DNA of 64,000 nucleotides. Source: Costus lasius (lineage: Eukaryota > Streptophyta > Magnoliopsida > Zingiberales > Costaceae). The translations under genes and the position numbers were made by a program. The notes beneath the pieces were generated by a model. It saw nothing but the letters and a program-made list of their open reading frames with translations. It was not told the DNA's origin and ran no database searches. How positions within the stretch are numbered: position 1 is the first letter of the stretch; each line of letters opens with the position of its first letter. The stretch spans positions 14,956,501 to 15,020,500 of the forward strand of contig CM050449.1 in the NCBI GenBank assembly GCA_027563935.2, written 5' to 3'. This document shows positions 22,158-35,808 of the stretch, one piece after another.

Positions 22158-25100
22158 AGTTTCTGTGGTTCTATTTTTTCTCTCAAAGGTTCCTGTGGTA
22201 GTTGAATTTCCTCTTTTTCAATGTTTTTTTATGATTACAAAATTCTCTTGTGATGTGTAGTTGATACCAATACCGCCATAACGTGAAACAGGGTCACCTC
22301 CACTAAGCATGTAGGAATGAAGCTTATATGCGAGATGTTTTGGGAGAACTTTTGTTCACGTCATGATTATTGGAGTTTGTTCTGATTACTGATTTTCATT
22401 TGCTGAATAAAGTGAGTAATGATGCCATGTTTGATGTTCCTTGTTGATCGCATATGAAGCCCTTCTGATTGTTGGTGATGGTCAGGGAATCCTCTTTTGC
22501 GCTGTGTTATCTTGCCAATACTGTTTGACGTTAGTTTTTTAAAAAAATATTTGTTCTGAGTAAGCCTTTATTTTTTGTTTTTGGTTGCTTTCTTACATAG
22601 AAACGAGGCTAATCATTTTTACCTTGAAAAGCACTTGTAAACTTGTGCTTTAAGAATCATAGAGAAGTTTTATATGCATCATAGCGACATCAAGTAACTT
22701 CCATTGTTAGCTTGAGGGCTTGTTTGTCTCAATTATACTCATTTTATGCGATTTACAGGTATATGGATTCTGTAAGTACTGTGTTGCTACTATGCATCAG
22801 ATTGTGATTGGCATTTTTCACACAACAAAGTTACTTATATTTATTCCATAATGAAGTATTTTTACACTTTGTTGAGGCACTGTTTAGTGTTAATCAACAA
22901 AGTTACTTATATTGAATTTACGAGAGCGTTTAAATCTTTGATCTACTGGCATGGTGGTGTGGATTTGCATCTAATGAAATGTTTATCAGTCTGTCATTTG
23001 ACTATTTTATTGGTCTACTAACGAAAATGTTTTTGTATTGTTCAAGAATCAATTTCTCTGCTCTGTATCTTGTGGCAACCGTTGTTGAAGCTGTCAAGAA
23101 AACTACAATCTTGGAAAGCTTCACAACCGTTGTTCACGCTACTGGATAAATAAAGGTCCGCGCTATAACTAGAAATAATTCTGTCGTTCGTTGAGATAGT
23201 GGGGTTGTTAATTGCGATATAAGTATTCTAAATTGATTGAAACAGATTGATCCGACCTCAGGCATGATCTAGTTGTTCTAGGTTACATTGCCCAACAAGC
23301 TGACTATGGAACGCAAACCTTATCAAGTACCATTACTAATTCCTAGATAACCAACTTATGTTAATGTTGATGATATGATTGAATCTAATCGTTTTGATTT
23401 ATACAGTTTGAGGTCCCTTGTGTAGGAGTTCGGCGTGGCAGCCAAGTGGGGTAGTCACTTCGGAAGAACAGAATTTTCAGAGACAATGCCTAAGTAAGAA
23501 TAATGAGAAGAAAATGAATAGAAAAATTGAATGTCTATTTCATAGTAAGAATGAATTATCTATGTCAAGCTTCATGCAAATCATTTTTTTTTTATTCATG
23601 GATAAACACGTTAAATTAATTTCTCATTTCTATTAGGATGAATTAATTATTAATCTGAGAGCTTGTCTTCATTCTCATCTTCAGTACTCCTAAAAGCAAA
23701 AAGAAGGTAATAAGCATGATCAAGACATCCTTGCTCCAATATTTAAGTTAGTTTGTGTGTAAAGAAAGAACATTATGGAATGAACATTTATACTTGAGTG
23801 TTGAGTGAAACACTCACTCATCCGGTGCTTGACTTCATCTTATTATATTTTGATCCCTTTAAATAATCTTTTCATAAGGTTCATAGCAAGATTGCTTATG
23901 ACACCCATAAATAGATATATCATGAGAGTAAATAGATACCAAAATTGAATATCGATTTCACAATAGGAATGAATTACCTATTATAAGCTAATTTAATTCA
24001 ATTATTACGCTTCATATTCTTAGCTCGTTGGTTTGTTGAGCATACATTGATTAAGTTAAAGGTCAAATGTAATATACTTTTCAATGGCTAATCTCGCAAT
24101 TTCTTTCATTTTTCATTCCTTTCTACTAAAAGAAGTTAAGTTAATCCTTAGAAATTGTAACATAGGTATTTGAATAATATATGTGATTTTTTTTAAGCTT
24201 CACACACAGATAATAGATGTTAACACAACATAGAAGAATATCATAATTTTTATAAGACTAGATATGTTGTGCCAATCGTTGAGCATATCACACGAATAAG
24301 TGAACTAAATTGTCAAAATATCTTGGTGGCTTGTAGATGACATATTAGTTTATTTATCAAAGTGATGAGTAGTTAAAGAACCTAATAGACTTTAAAATAG
24401 GTCAATCATTCTCTACTTATTTGAGAAAGGGCATATAGGTTAAATTTTATTTTAAATTTGGATGTAAACCTCAACCATAAAAATGCAAAGCCTAGTAGGA
24501 ATTTTCTTTGGGCTATTTTGAATTTTATTCTTTTTATTCATAATTGAAATGTTAAATTGAATATGCACACACGTGTAATATTTAAGTTGACTTTATAGCT
24601 TTGATGAAATTAATATTTTTTCCCCATTTTTGTTTCTAAGGCTCAATTTTTTTTTTATTTTGTAAGTTGTTAAATAGTTAGCCAAATAAAAGAATTTTTG
24701 GAATTTTAATTTAAAAACTACAATTTATATTACTAAATCTTGAGACGGATTTTGGACCTAGAAAAGAGATATCACTTTACTATCTCATTTTTGGTTTTTT
24801 AAAAATAGAAAAAAAATGGTCTCTAGTCTTCATTCTAACATCTATTTTTAATAGATAAGACCATAAGATGTTACAAAATAATTTTTAATATTTATTTCTT
24901 TTTATTTAAAAAAAACACTATCATCAACGAAGACTTTTGTCTACCATTGGGTATATTTGCTCTTAGGAGCACGAACCCAAACTCCGATCTCTAGGATTAA
25001 AAGAGTATTTTTCCATCGGAGTGCCTTCACACTGTAAGAGCCAAAATGAACCATTGGCGTTCACGCATCAGCCGCAGCACCCTATACCTTTTCAAAAACT

Positions 25101-25973
25101 TCGCAAGCTCGATCCATTTCTCCCCAAACCTCTCTTTGGATTGGACGATGCGATGGGGAAAACTGTGCTTCTACTACAATCGACCGATTGATTCGTCGGC
25201 CTGAAGCGATCTAATCTGGTTCGTATTCGCTGAGCGTCCTATTCCATTTTTTTTTTTTTTTTGTAGATCTCCTCATTTGTAGACGAAGGACCTATGGAGG
25301 GATCGCTGTTTTACGGTGCGATTCCTTCCAAGTTTGCCTTCGGATAGAAAAACCAAGCAAGGCGGGGATGGTCGGGCTCGCTATTTAGTTCGATCTCCGG
25401 CGATCTCCGGATCCGTACTCCTTCGTACAGTGAGTCGAAACTTGGTAGGAAATCGAATAGGAAAAGGGATCGCGAAGGGCCCAGCAGAGGGGTGTTGATC
25501 TCGCAAGATGAGATCTCTCTAACGATGATCACAACCTTCGCAGAGCAAAATGCCAGCCGTGTTCGTACGACGCATGAACTCTGATTTTCACGGCGTCTCA
25601 TACCGCGGCCACATGCGTTCGAAATCGTCCATTTTCTGTTCTTGCTTCCTTGCTTTTGGTTTTTACTTGATCGAGAACCCTTATTGATTTCGATAGTCAT
25701 GTTGACTGTCGCAATTTTAACCTCTTGGGTGCTTAATTTTCCGCCTTTGTTGCACAGCAATTAATCTAATTCTTGCTGTTGCTCTAGAAATCGTGTAGTT
25801 TACTTTGAAAATCGTGCATAATTTGATGAATCAATATTACACGATTTTCAGATCAAAAGCAAAGGTCATATTGAACCTTGCACAACAATCTAGGAAAAAT
25901 TTTCGTGAGCGAAAGTGAGTTGCTGCAGAACATTCTATTACCAATTGTGCCGATCAGCAGTCTCAGAGATATC
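22158..25973. other. intergenic region, no gene supported
   Basis: Mostly AT-rich with short internal repeats (CAACAAAGTTACTTATATT near 22824 and 22897). At 25.0-25.6 kb base composition rises and a leader-like segment appears, with a 17-codon ORF starting MEGSLFYGAIPSKF at 25292. I could not link this to a gene. Confidence 0.5.
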
Positions 25974-25978
25974 ATTTC

Positions 25979-26474
25979 TGTTGGTGTTTTTTATTTAGAA
26001 AATCTAAAAAATTCTTCTTTATTTAATTTAATGTTTTGGGTCTTAAAATTTTTTTTATTAATTTTACCTATTATTTTATTTATCTATTTAGCTTATAATT
26101 AAAGTTAACAAATAGTCTTAATTTCTAGCCTTTTTTAATTAATGTTTCTATTAATTGAGGGAGGCTAACTAAATAGATATGATTTTTCTAAGGTTGTGAT
26201 CTTCTCACGAGCATAAAAAACTCTTCGAGAGAGAAGATAATAGAAAGAAAAAATTTTCTTTTTTTCTCTCTCAAAAACTTTCTTTTGCTCTCAAGCGCTC
26301 AAAGAATCTCTTCAACAATCGCTCCACCGATGCGCTGGCAAAAACGGATTTCTGATTGAATCTTCGGGTGAAAGATTGGATTTTATCCCGCGCGAGAGAC
26401 CGTATATTTGGCTAAAGAGAGTCGCCTCTAAGTTCTGATTTATTTTATAGGATTATACAATTTTAGGCCCAACA
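25979..26474 (+). repeat. 5' LTR of the degraded element
   Basis: Starts TGTTGGTGTTTTTTATTTAG, ends GGCCCAACA. It shares GAGGGAGGCTAACTAAATAG and GTGATCTTCTCACGAGCAT with the 3' LTR; clearly diverged. Confidence 0.8.
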
Positions 26475-28989
26475 ATTTTTAGGTAAATATCTGTATAATC
26501 CGTGTAATCCTGAAATTATTTATTTTTTAATCTTCAACATCATATTTACATTTTATTTACCTCATAATTTATAATTTGCTCGTCGTATTCAAATTCTAAA
26601 GAACTCTCGCATATCATATTCATATCATATTTGTAGTTTATATTTAATTAAAGTCTCTCGCAGATTGCTCGCGCAAGATTTCTATTGTTAAGAGATCTCG
26701 CACCTTCGTTATTTTCGATCTGCTGTCGCTTCTGTATTTTTTTTGTTTTGTTAATAGATCACGTATAACTGTTATTTTATTTAATTAGTTGATTACGTGT
26801 TAATTGCTATGCTATTATTTGACTTAGTTATGTTTAGTCGATGATTTCGCATTTCTTATTTTAGTCTAATTTCCAGATTTAGATTAATTATTGTAATCGT
26901 CAAATTCTAATCATTCTGTCAAGAGATGCATCATTAATAATGTTAATTCTGTTTGTTTTATTACTTGTGAGAAATCAATATTAGATCTGATAATTGTTAG
27001 TTAATTTTCTGTTACGAGATTACCTCTCACATATCATATTTCTATCTTCTAAAATCTGCCTTCGATTAATTAGATTTGTATTTCTATACGTTTGTTGCTG
27101 TATAGGAATAATCTGCAAAATTATTATTTCACATACGTGATCTCTGATCTCGCATATTGCTCAGGCATACTATTTCAAAAATCTTGCTAGTTGCTATATC
27201 TATCCTTTTTCTCTCGTATATTTGTTGTTTTACTGAAGTAAATTTAATTCTGTCTCTCGTATATTTGCTCAGGCATCCAAAATTTAATTATGTTACTGTT
27301 AAGATTTAAACATCTTCTTGCATAACTTCTGTTAAGAGACTTCGCAATTGTTACTTAATTCCAGATCTGCTAGCATAATTTCTATTTAGAGATCTGTTGT
27401 TACTTAATTCCAAATCTGATCTTGCATATTTTTTTAATCCTTCTATATATCTCGCATATGAAAATCCTGCTACGATTAAGTATTACTTAATTTAATTCTG
27501 CCATTAAGTATTGATATTTCTTAATTTTCTCATCAGATTTGATACATAAATTTGATCCGAACCACGTTTTTAAATTTTTGGTCTCGTGATTTGATTTTAA
27601 TTGTTTTGCATCATTTGCCTAAACTACCTGCTAAACTTTTCTGCATATTAGACATTAATTTTATTTGTCTACATAAATATTATCTGTTATTGCAAATCAA
27701 ACTCTCATCCATTCCATTTATATAAAGTCTACGCATTGTTTATTGATTAAACTCTTGATCTGCTAGTTAATAGTAATTACTTTTGATTTAAATCACGTAA
27801 TCAGATTTGCGTCCTGTTAATCGTATTTTGATTATCTGCATCTGTTACTTTACATCTATTAATTTCTATTAGATTTGAATTTCTGCTGATCTTCTATAAT
27901 TATAGATCTGCATTTTAGTGTTTAAATCTGCATCTTATTGTTAAATTCTCATAATTACTTTAGTAATTATAATTACATTCCCATCTGATTAGAACTTAAT
28001 ATCTTAATTACTTTTGAGTTGCATTCTCTAATTAATGTTAATTAGACATATATCTCACATATTTTTATAAATCTACACCTTCAATAAGATTAAATCTTAA
28101 TAATTAAGATTTTACATCTCTGATCTGCGTAATCATTCTGATATATTGCTCTGGATCAATAATATTCTCTTGCATCTTTATTCCCATAAATTAATTAGTT
28201 TTGTTAACATTCCTGATTAGCTCCATAAATCCATGTCTTTGGATCTTCTAATTAGATCTCGCATCTAATTCAAATCTGCAATTATTTTTTTTTTAGATCG
28301 GCTTCTTAATTACTAATAAATTTGCATCTTCACTATGTTTCTGTGCATTTAAATTCGGTTCTAATATATATGTGCATCTGATTTAATTCCACAATCAATT
28401 CTGATTATTAGATCCGTTTTCTTAATCTCTGCGTTTGATTATTGATTATTATTAAAATTGCAAATCTTATAGGTGGCATCTGATTTAATTGAATTATGTT
28501 GAATTATTTTCATTTTCGGCATTTGAGATTAAACTTAGCACGACTGGGCTCTCCAAGTCACGCCCACACATGTGACGCTAAAATCAGCGTTAAATACTTT
28601 ACATGAAATACTTAACATGTTAATCATATTTTTTACTTGTATTAATCATTACAGTGCACTTTTTTCCATCAATAATATTTGTTTTAATTTCTGCTATTAG
28701 TCAATGTTAGTTATTGTGAAAATATATATTGACTGTCTATTGAAAATTTATTACTTGCATATTTAAACTATTTATTGCTTGTAATTTTATTTCTTTTAGA
28801 TATTGTCTAGCTTAAATACTCACTCCCTGTGAAATTTGAAAATGTTATAAACCTAATTTAAAATTCATTCGAATGTGAGGGTGTTTAGCTAAGATCAATA
28901 CTCCAAAACTCAAAATAAAGAATTTAGAACTAAGTCTATTGATGTAGGATATTCCATAAACTCTAATATATATAGGTGTCTAGTAATCA

Positions 28990-29033
28990 ATTTTGATAAA
29001 TTGTGATAATAAATTGAGTAGACATATTAAGAT

Positions 29034-29084
<51 letters not shown>

Positions 29085-29219
29085 TGGTTTGTATTTCATA
29101 ATGTGATAATCTTGTTGATTGCCTCACTAAGGGTTTAAATCAAACCAAGGTGATCCCCTCATCTAGGGGAATGGTGTCTATAATGGGCCCTCCTACAGTA
29201 GCAACCCAACCTCCGTGAC
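28990..29219 (+). pseudogene. Copia RNase H C-terminal remnant split by a TA microsatellite
   Basis: SRHIKM is readable near 29010-29028, then TGA and a 45-bp TA run, then DNLVDCLTKGLNQ and SSRGM up to a TGA at 29217-29219. These are the family-typical end motifs of Copia RNase H (SRHI..R, LTKGL, SSRGM). Frame is lost across the repeat. Confidence 0.7.
29037..29081. repeat. (TA)22 microsatellite inside the RNase H remnant
   Basis: Uninterrupted TA dinucleotides. Confidence 0.95.
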
Positions 29220-29784
29220 AGGTAGACCCTGGAAAGAAGTTCAATGGGTAATAACAAGCTGACTGGTTGGCCAAGGAATATCAAATAATAAATTATAAAA
29301 ACACTTATGTGCTTATTGGAGTTATTTTAAAGGCTTCAATACCCCATTCCTAAGGTGATTGTAGTACTCCTATGTAGATGTAAGGTTTGAGTATATAACT
29401 CTTAAAGGAACCCAAAGATATATACTGAGAAGTGCCTCTACACATTTCTTCATATGGTTTCTCTTATATGTGCCTTTTCTGTATATGGCCGCGGACTAGA
29501 GAGTGGACCCCTCTAGCTATGTGAAAGTCACATGAATAAGAAGATTATGCACACGACCAATAATGTGCAACACCGCATCGTAGAGATTCTGTATCATGTG
29601 TGCACCGTTCAACATTGGGTAAAAATCGTGTAGTTCAAGACTTGGTTCACTATTTCCCTTCCAGTGGAGTTCCGTGTACTTAGTGTGTTAAGCATAGCTT
29701 TTCCCTGGCCGCGTGATATATGCATTTGAGAGCATTTTCTTTAGTTATGATTATTCTTTGGACTTTTTGAGTTTTGTGGCGAAT

Positions 29785-30305
29785 TGTTGGCCTTTTTTAT
29801 TTAGAAAACCCAAAAAGCCCTTCTTTATTTAATTTAATTTTTTGGGCCTTAAAATTTCTTTTTATTAATTTTGCCCATTATTTTATTTATTTATTTAGCT
29901 TATAATTAAGGCTTACAAATAGCCTTAATTACTAGCCGTTTTTTCAATTAATGTTTCTATTAATTGAGGGAGGCTAACTAAATAGATATGGTTTTTCTCT
30001 CGTTGTGATCTTCTCACGAGCATAAGAAACTATTCGAGAGAGAAGACAATAGAAAGAAAAAATTCTCTTTTTTTCTCCCTAAAAAACTCTCTTTTGCTCT
30101 CAAGCGCCAAAAGAATCTCTTCGACAACTGCTCCACACCGACGCGCCAGCAGAAGCGGATTCCTGGTTGAATCTTCGGGCGAAAGATCGGATTTTATCTT
30201 GCGCGAGGGACCAGATATTTGCCTAAAGACAAACTATAAGTGACCTCCAGATTTTTTTTATTTTGTTTAGTTTATTTTACAGAATTACACGATTTTCACA
30301 TAACA
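29785..30305 (+). repeat. 3' LTR of the degraded element
   Basis: Starts TGTTGGCCTTTTTTATTTAG, ends CACATAACA; partner of 25979-26474. Confidence 0.8.
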
Positions 30306-30534
30306 ATTCCTATGCCGGGAAGGATTCAATCCAGTACATGTCTTCAATAACTAACAGCTTTTAATCTCATTAATACGTACTAGCCGAGTAGGTTATGAAT
30401 CAGTTTTAGTTAATTGAAATCGAACTTTTATTCTTAATTGGACTGATGTGTTGATGGACATTCATAAGCTACCATTTCTTCTTTGTTATTGATTATTTTT
30501 CATTTATAAGTTCCAAATATTGGGTTGAACCCTG

Positions 30535-32753
30535 GGAAAAATATTGTAGGCAAGGATCCCTCCTAGTGGTTCGATGAATCTCTCACTGTGAATCTCAAAA
30601 CACTTCTAATAGAAAAAAATAATTGTACTTCAGCTCGCCAAAAACCAATTGCCCCTCTTCTCCTTTTGTCAAAAAAACACTCTCCGCACTCTCGCTCTCC
30701 TCAACTCCCTTGTAAAAATTTTGCTCTTCTCAATTGGTGTCTTTCAAACCCTTGCGCATTCATCTCCGTTTCTCCGTTTGGCGATCATCTCCAATTAGCG
30801 CCGTTAATGAGTTTCCATAGAAGGTGCCTCTTGGCGAGCTGTTCAACCATCGATGATCATCTCCAATGGACGCTCTGATAACTTGGGGTGCAGCCCAACC
30901 TCCTTTGAATATTAGTAGTCTCATTATTTATGTTGTTTAATAACTATAATGTAATTTACTATTTGTCTTTATGATATTATTAATTAATTATCCTGAAGAA
31001 TATGTTTGTTAATATAACTAAATTCTCTTTACTAATAATGTTTTGTAAATATTTCATATACAAATATGATTTCTGAAAATCAATGATATCTAAACTAGTA
31101 AGTAAAAAAGATTAAATAGAAATATACATAGTAGGTGTAGTTTTAATAGCATTTAAAAATTCTTAAAAAAATTATTAATTTAGATAGAATAGAAGAAAAC
31201 TTAATTGCACAACACATTGTTTGGTCATTTTTGAGAAAATCCTCAAATTAAGCTAGATACACTTAATTTAGGATATTTAATTAAAAATTAGGATATGATA
31301 ATTTATAACAATATTTATCTATACTAATTTTTAATTAAATATTCTAAATTAATTATATTTAACTTAATTTGAGGAGTTCTAAAAAATGGCTAAAAGATAT
31401 TTTGTCCAATAACTTTTCTTATATTTTATCTAAATTAATTATTTTAAAAATATATATATTCTATTAAGATTACACCTACTAGGTAATTTTTTTAAAAATA
31501 TATATATTTCTATTAAGACTACACCAACTAGGTACATTTTTTACTTAATACTTTTACTAAACTACTAATGGATCATAATAAATTTTCAAAACTAATATTT
31601 GTATATCAAATACATACAAAACATAACAAGTAAAAAGAATTTAATTATATTAACAAAAATATGTATAAATAAAATATTCTTTAAGACAAGTAGTTAGTGA
31701 TATCATGAAGACAAATACTAAACTATATTATAGTTATTAAATGACATAAACAAATACAAGGTTGATGATGTTCAAATGAGGTTGCAAGTACACAACTGAG
31801 GTATATAGAGAATAAAAATCATTGCATGCGAGAAAGATAATGATGGTATCTAGGGTTAAACAACTCATCAAGTTATCAAAGTGGGTCGAAGATGATCGCC
31901 AGTGATTTAGCAGTTCACCGAGAGGCGCCTTCTATAGCAGCTCATTGACGGCGATTGGAGATGATCCCTGAACGGAGATGAATGCACAAGGGTTTGAAGT
32001 AGGGGTGGGCAATCGGTTTTTATCGAAATCGATTTTATCGATTAAAATTTACCGATTTGTTAAAAATCGATACCGAACCGATTAAATAATTTACCGAACC
32101 TATACCCAACCGAATTTACCGATTGATTTTTGGTAAATTCGGTAAATTACCGAATATTAAAAATAATTTTTTTTACTCATAATATTGGATCATCATGTTA
32201 TGCAATGAGATTTACCGATTGACTATATGCAACCAGATGGATATGGTACCATGGAGGAACTTCTTGAGGTGATTTACCGAGTCGTGTCTATTCGGTTTTA
32301 CCTATTACCTTATATAAAAATTATATCTAACTCTTATATATCGGTATAATCGGTAATTTACCGAACCGAAAAATTTTTACCGATACCGATATCGATTACC
32401 GATTAACCAAAATATATATACCGATACCGTTTATACCGAACCGAATTTACCAAAAATATCAGTAAATCAAATTTACCAAAAATATCGATAAATCGAATTT
32501 ACCGAAAATATCGGTAAATCAAATTTACCGATTAAATCGAATCTAATTGCCCACCCCTAGTTTGAAGGGTGTCGGTTGAGGAGAGCTAAGAGTTTTTTTT
32601 TTTATGTGAGGGGAAGAGGGGCGATTGATTTTTTTGACAGAGGAGAAGAGGGAGCGATTCTGTTTTCTATTGGAGATGTTTTGAGATTCACAATGGGAGA
32701 TTCATCGAACGGTTAGGAGGGACAGGGACCCTGCCTACATTTTTTTTTTCTCC
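30535..32753. mobile_element. long inverted-repeat (foldback / Mutator-like) element with a nested MITE
   Basis: The left arm, from GTAGGCAAGGATCCCTCC, is the reverse complement of the right arm ending GGACCCTGCCTAC. The arms match almost throughout (ACACTC/GAGAGT-type CT-rich part, CGATGATCATCTCCAAT, then AT-rich DNA) and meet near 31300, where ATATTTAATTAAAAATTAG faces its complement. Flanking 7-bp direct repeats AACCCTG occur at 30528-30534 and 32754-32760. Without the nested MITE the element is about 1650 bp. No transposase frame is present. Confidence 0.8.
32000..32559. mobile_element. hAT-type MITE, 560 bp, nested in the foldback element
   Basis: Perfect 8-bp target duplication GTTTGAAG (31992-31999 and 32560-32567) and perfect 14-bp terminal inverted repeats TAGGGGTGGGCAAT. 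The interior is dominated by ATTTACCGAAAATATCGGTAA-like motifs in both orientations. It belongs to the same TAGGGG end type as the element at 19190 but has a different interior. Confidence 0.93.
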
Positions 32754-32760
32754 AACCCTG

Positions 32761-33104
32761 CCCTCATCACTTTTAACCTGTGTCAAAAAAATTTCAAATA
32801 TTTTCAGCGAAATAGTATTGTGAGAACTCAATAAAAGTATATTGTTTTTTGTGCAGCTAATGTTGAACGTGTTTTGTGAGTTTTAATTTGGTTATTGTAC
32901 AATCATTTATGAGGGTCTCAATTAGGCACATTACGGTACCATTGTACTAGCATTTTTGTCTACCCTTAACTCACTAATCCCACACTTTGGGACCATGCGC
33001 ATCGGTGGAATTAGTCATTTTCTTTCTACTGGCGTGGCCGTATGGGTGTCTAGTTTATTGTAGGCATATAAGTGAGAAATTTTTCTATGGAGGATCTTCG
33101 TTTT
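32761..33104. other. intergenic, no feature seen
   Basis: Unremarkable AT-rich DNA between the foldback element and the next inverted repeat. Confidence 0.6.
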
Positions 33105-33375
33105 TATATTAATTTTTTTAAAAAAAAATTATAAAAAAATAATCTACACATTCTAAACTTTTCAATGATACTAATATTGTCGCATAATAAAAAATTATTT
33201 TATCATATAAATTTCTACAATAATAGTATCATAAAAATTTGTATGATAATATTTTTATTAATTTTTTTTATCATATATGATTTTTATATGACAATATTAA
33301 TATCATTGAAAAGCTTAGAATGTGTAAATTATTTTTTTATAATTTTTTTTAAAAATATTTTTGGTATAAAAATGA
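33105..33375. repeat. AT-rich inverted repeat (MITE-like), about 270 bp
   Basis: The left arm AAAAATAATCTACACATTCTAA...TTTTCAATGATACTAATATTGTC, near 33137-33180, pairs with its reverse complement near 33290-33350. Center is near 33240. No clear target duplication was identified. Confidence 0.7.
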
Positions 33376-35730
33376 AAGGCATAATATAGATTTTTCTATG
33401 TTAAATATTTCACTAAAAAATTTTCTCCCAACAAGTAGTCTCATAAATTATCACTCGAACGGGTAGGTACCTCAAACATATGACACATCTCTTCGACGGC
33501 AGATTCGGGGAAAAAATTTCTGAGTGCCTGCTCGCTGAGGGAGGGGCCTCATCTAACATCCAAATGCTTTGGAATTCATGCATACACAAATCACAATATA
33601 GTAGAGATAGCTCGACGGGGCGCCTTGCTTACCGGGGGCCCACTTAGAATTTTTTTTCCCAAATTAGGTGTGACTTTAGCAAAATGAATTTTTTTTTTTA
33701 ATAAATATCATCACTCAGTTTTATCTCAATAATTTTTTTTAATAAAAATATTACATCTAATTTTCATTGTATTGATGCTTTGCAAAGATGATTATCAAAT
33801 ATGATATCTAATTTCACACCACTTGCCTATTTGATGTAGGTAGGGCTTCACCATATACTATGATATTAAAATTATGGGATTAATCTGCATATTACACTCT
33901 CATTGAAGAATTGACTCCTCCAAAATGAAAACTAAAAAAATAGATTAAAAGATAAATTTGTGTTTAGCGTTCTAAAAGTAAAATTAGTAAACAAACACAA
34001 TCGCATTCTACTCATTTAATAATATTATGTTAAAGATATATCTAAGATTAAGTCAGAATCTTGTGTCCATATAGAACCAAAGAGCTTGTGCCATAGTTTA
34101 TGGTGTTAACAATTCTCATTCTTTTCTCTACAGTGCTTTCAAGTTTTCAAAGTTTGAATGCAAGTCTGGCTGCAAAAAGACACAAATCACTTACTTCCCA
34201 CATGATACATTTAAGAAACAATATTAGCAATCAAACAAACACTAAAAGCTAGTGACCTCAGGCCAGCGAATGCATAAACTCATTAATTACAGTTTGCAAA
34301 TCCCTATAACATGTCAGGAATCAATCCTTCTTAAAAATAAATAAAAAAATTAACAACATTAGCTGAAATCTCACAGCCGAGGAGTGAGGAGGCTCATGCC
34401 CAGTTTTTTTTAGTTTTTGTGCTCCCAACAGAACCAATTGAATGCAGTGCGATCTGGCTGACTGGCTCTCATCTGACACTGTGACATATAAAATCACTTG
34501 CACTGTTGCACAGATTCAGCAGAGTCCCGGTAAACTGAGAAGAAAGACTGTTTTACCAAAAAAACCCTCAAGGCTACAATAATTTAATGCCCCTACTTAG
34601 TTACAGACACATCCAACCAGTTTGATCCTGGCATCTTTGTTACCGAACTGGAAATGGATTGATTTAACTTGAGGGGCTGGAAGGTAAGTAGAGCCAAATT
34701 TTGGTGCCTCGCCGACACATTTTTGAACTCGATCCAAACTGAGAAGAAAATTTAGTAAAAAAAAGGAGAAAAAAAAGGGTGTTCGATTGGTAGGTGAGGC
34801 ATCAATTCCAACCTCGCCCATTTCAAAACTCTACCACTAGCCTCATGATTAGCTGGATTCTTATCCGTACATCTTGCAGGTAAGAAAATGAGTAATTTCA
34901 CTTATGTAAATTATCGTAAGTAAAAAAAAAAAATTATCATAAGTAATATTATATAATTTTTAATATTACATTATAATGTGGCCAAACAAAATAAAATCCA
35001 AACATTTGCTATCTATCTCTTTAATTAATTAGAGTGTGCCAATGAATGAGATTGCGATGTCTTGAGACACATTTGGCACACATCACATGGCCATGAGGCC
35101 CATGACCCCCTCGCGTGCGTGGACGTAATTAAATCTCTTCATTTTTCTTTTTTCCTTCTTATGTTTCTTCATTTATCAAATAGCACCCCCAAAATGATAA
35201 AAAAAAATTAATCAAATTGGATGTGTTTTTTAATTATATTTACCATACGAACGACTAATTGTCACAATCATGTCCCAATTTTAATCATTATTTCTAAAAG
35301 GTTAGGTTGATTACTTGATTATATATGCTTTAATCCACTAATTTACTTTCGAAAACGTAGCCCGTACGCCAACTCCCAACTTTTAGGAAGGGCCATTCTT
35401 TCCTACTTGTAAATAAACAAAGCTGAAGGTGATAAACACAAAATGTCACCATCCGAAGCCGACATGGGCAGTTACGTAAATTCGCGTTTTAAAAAAACCG
35501 TCAAAAACATTTTTTAAGATTAAAAAAGAAGCGTCGCTCCATTCCCGGGACGACGGAAGCCGGTGTGCCGTCAGACAGCTTCCCGACAGCACATCAACGG
35601 GTGAGATTCGGCAAGACACGGTTCCGCCTCACTCGCGTCCGTCCGATCGTGCCCCACCACTTCGTACGATCGCCTCGTCTTCCCGTCAGCTCACGCGCTG
35701 CTCCCGTTCGCCCCTCCCTCCCTCGCCTTT
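33376..35730. other. intergenic region upstream of the glycosyltransferase gene
   Basis: No supported gene. AT-rich up to 35.5 kb, then a GC-rich promoter-proximal stretch. Confidence 0.6.
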
Positions 35731-35731
35731 T

Positions 35732-35779
35732 TATATTTACTTTTACTTCCATCTCTTCTCCTCTCTCTCTCTCTCTTTC
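35732..35779 (+). promoter_or_regulatory. glycosyltransferase core promoter: TATATTTA then CT-rich leader
   Basis: A TATATTTA box near 35732 is followed by a pyrimidine patch (CT)9 at about 35760-35777, about 30 bp before the ATG at 35809. Such pyrimidine patches are common around plant transcription starts. Confidence 0.5.
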
Positions 35780-35808
35780 GCTCATGCTTGATTCCCCCGT
35801 ACACTAGG

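Larger units (their letters stand above)
25979..30305 (+). mobile_element. degraded LTR retrotransposon, nearly non-coding (about 4.3 kb)
   Basis: Two LTRs of about 500 bp flank a 3.3-kb interior with no long frame. The possible target duplications ATTTC (25974-25978) and ATTCC (30306-30310) differ at one base. Just upstream of the 3' LTR a Copia RNase H tail can be read (NLVDCLTKGL, SSRGM), which ties the element to Copia. No clear primer site or polypurine tract is visible. This layout fits a large non-autonomous derivative of old age. Confidence 0.75.

Noticed and set aside
25292..25345. short ORF MEGSLFYGAIPSKF with leader-like context
   Set aside because: 17 codons, no downstream exon or family match found; not enough to call a gene.
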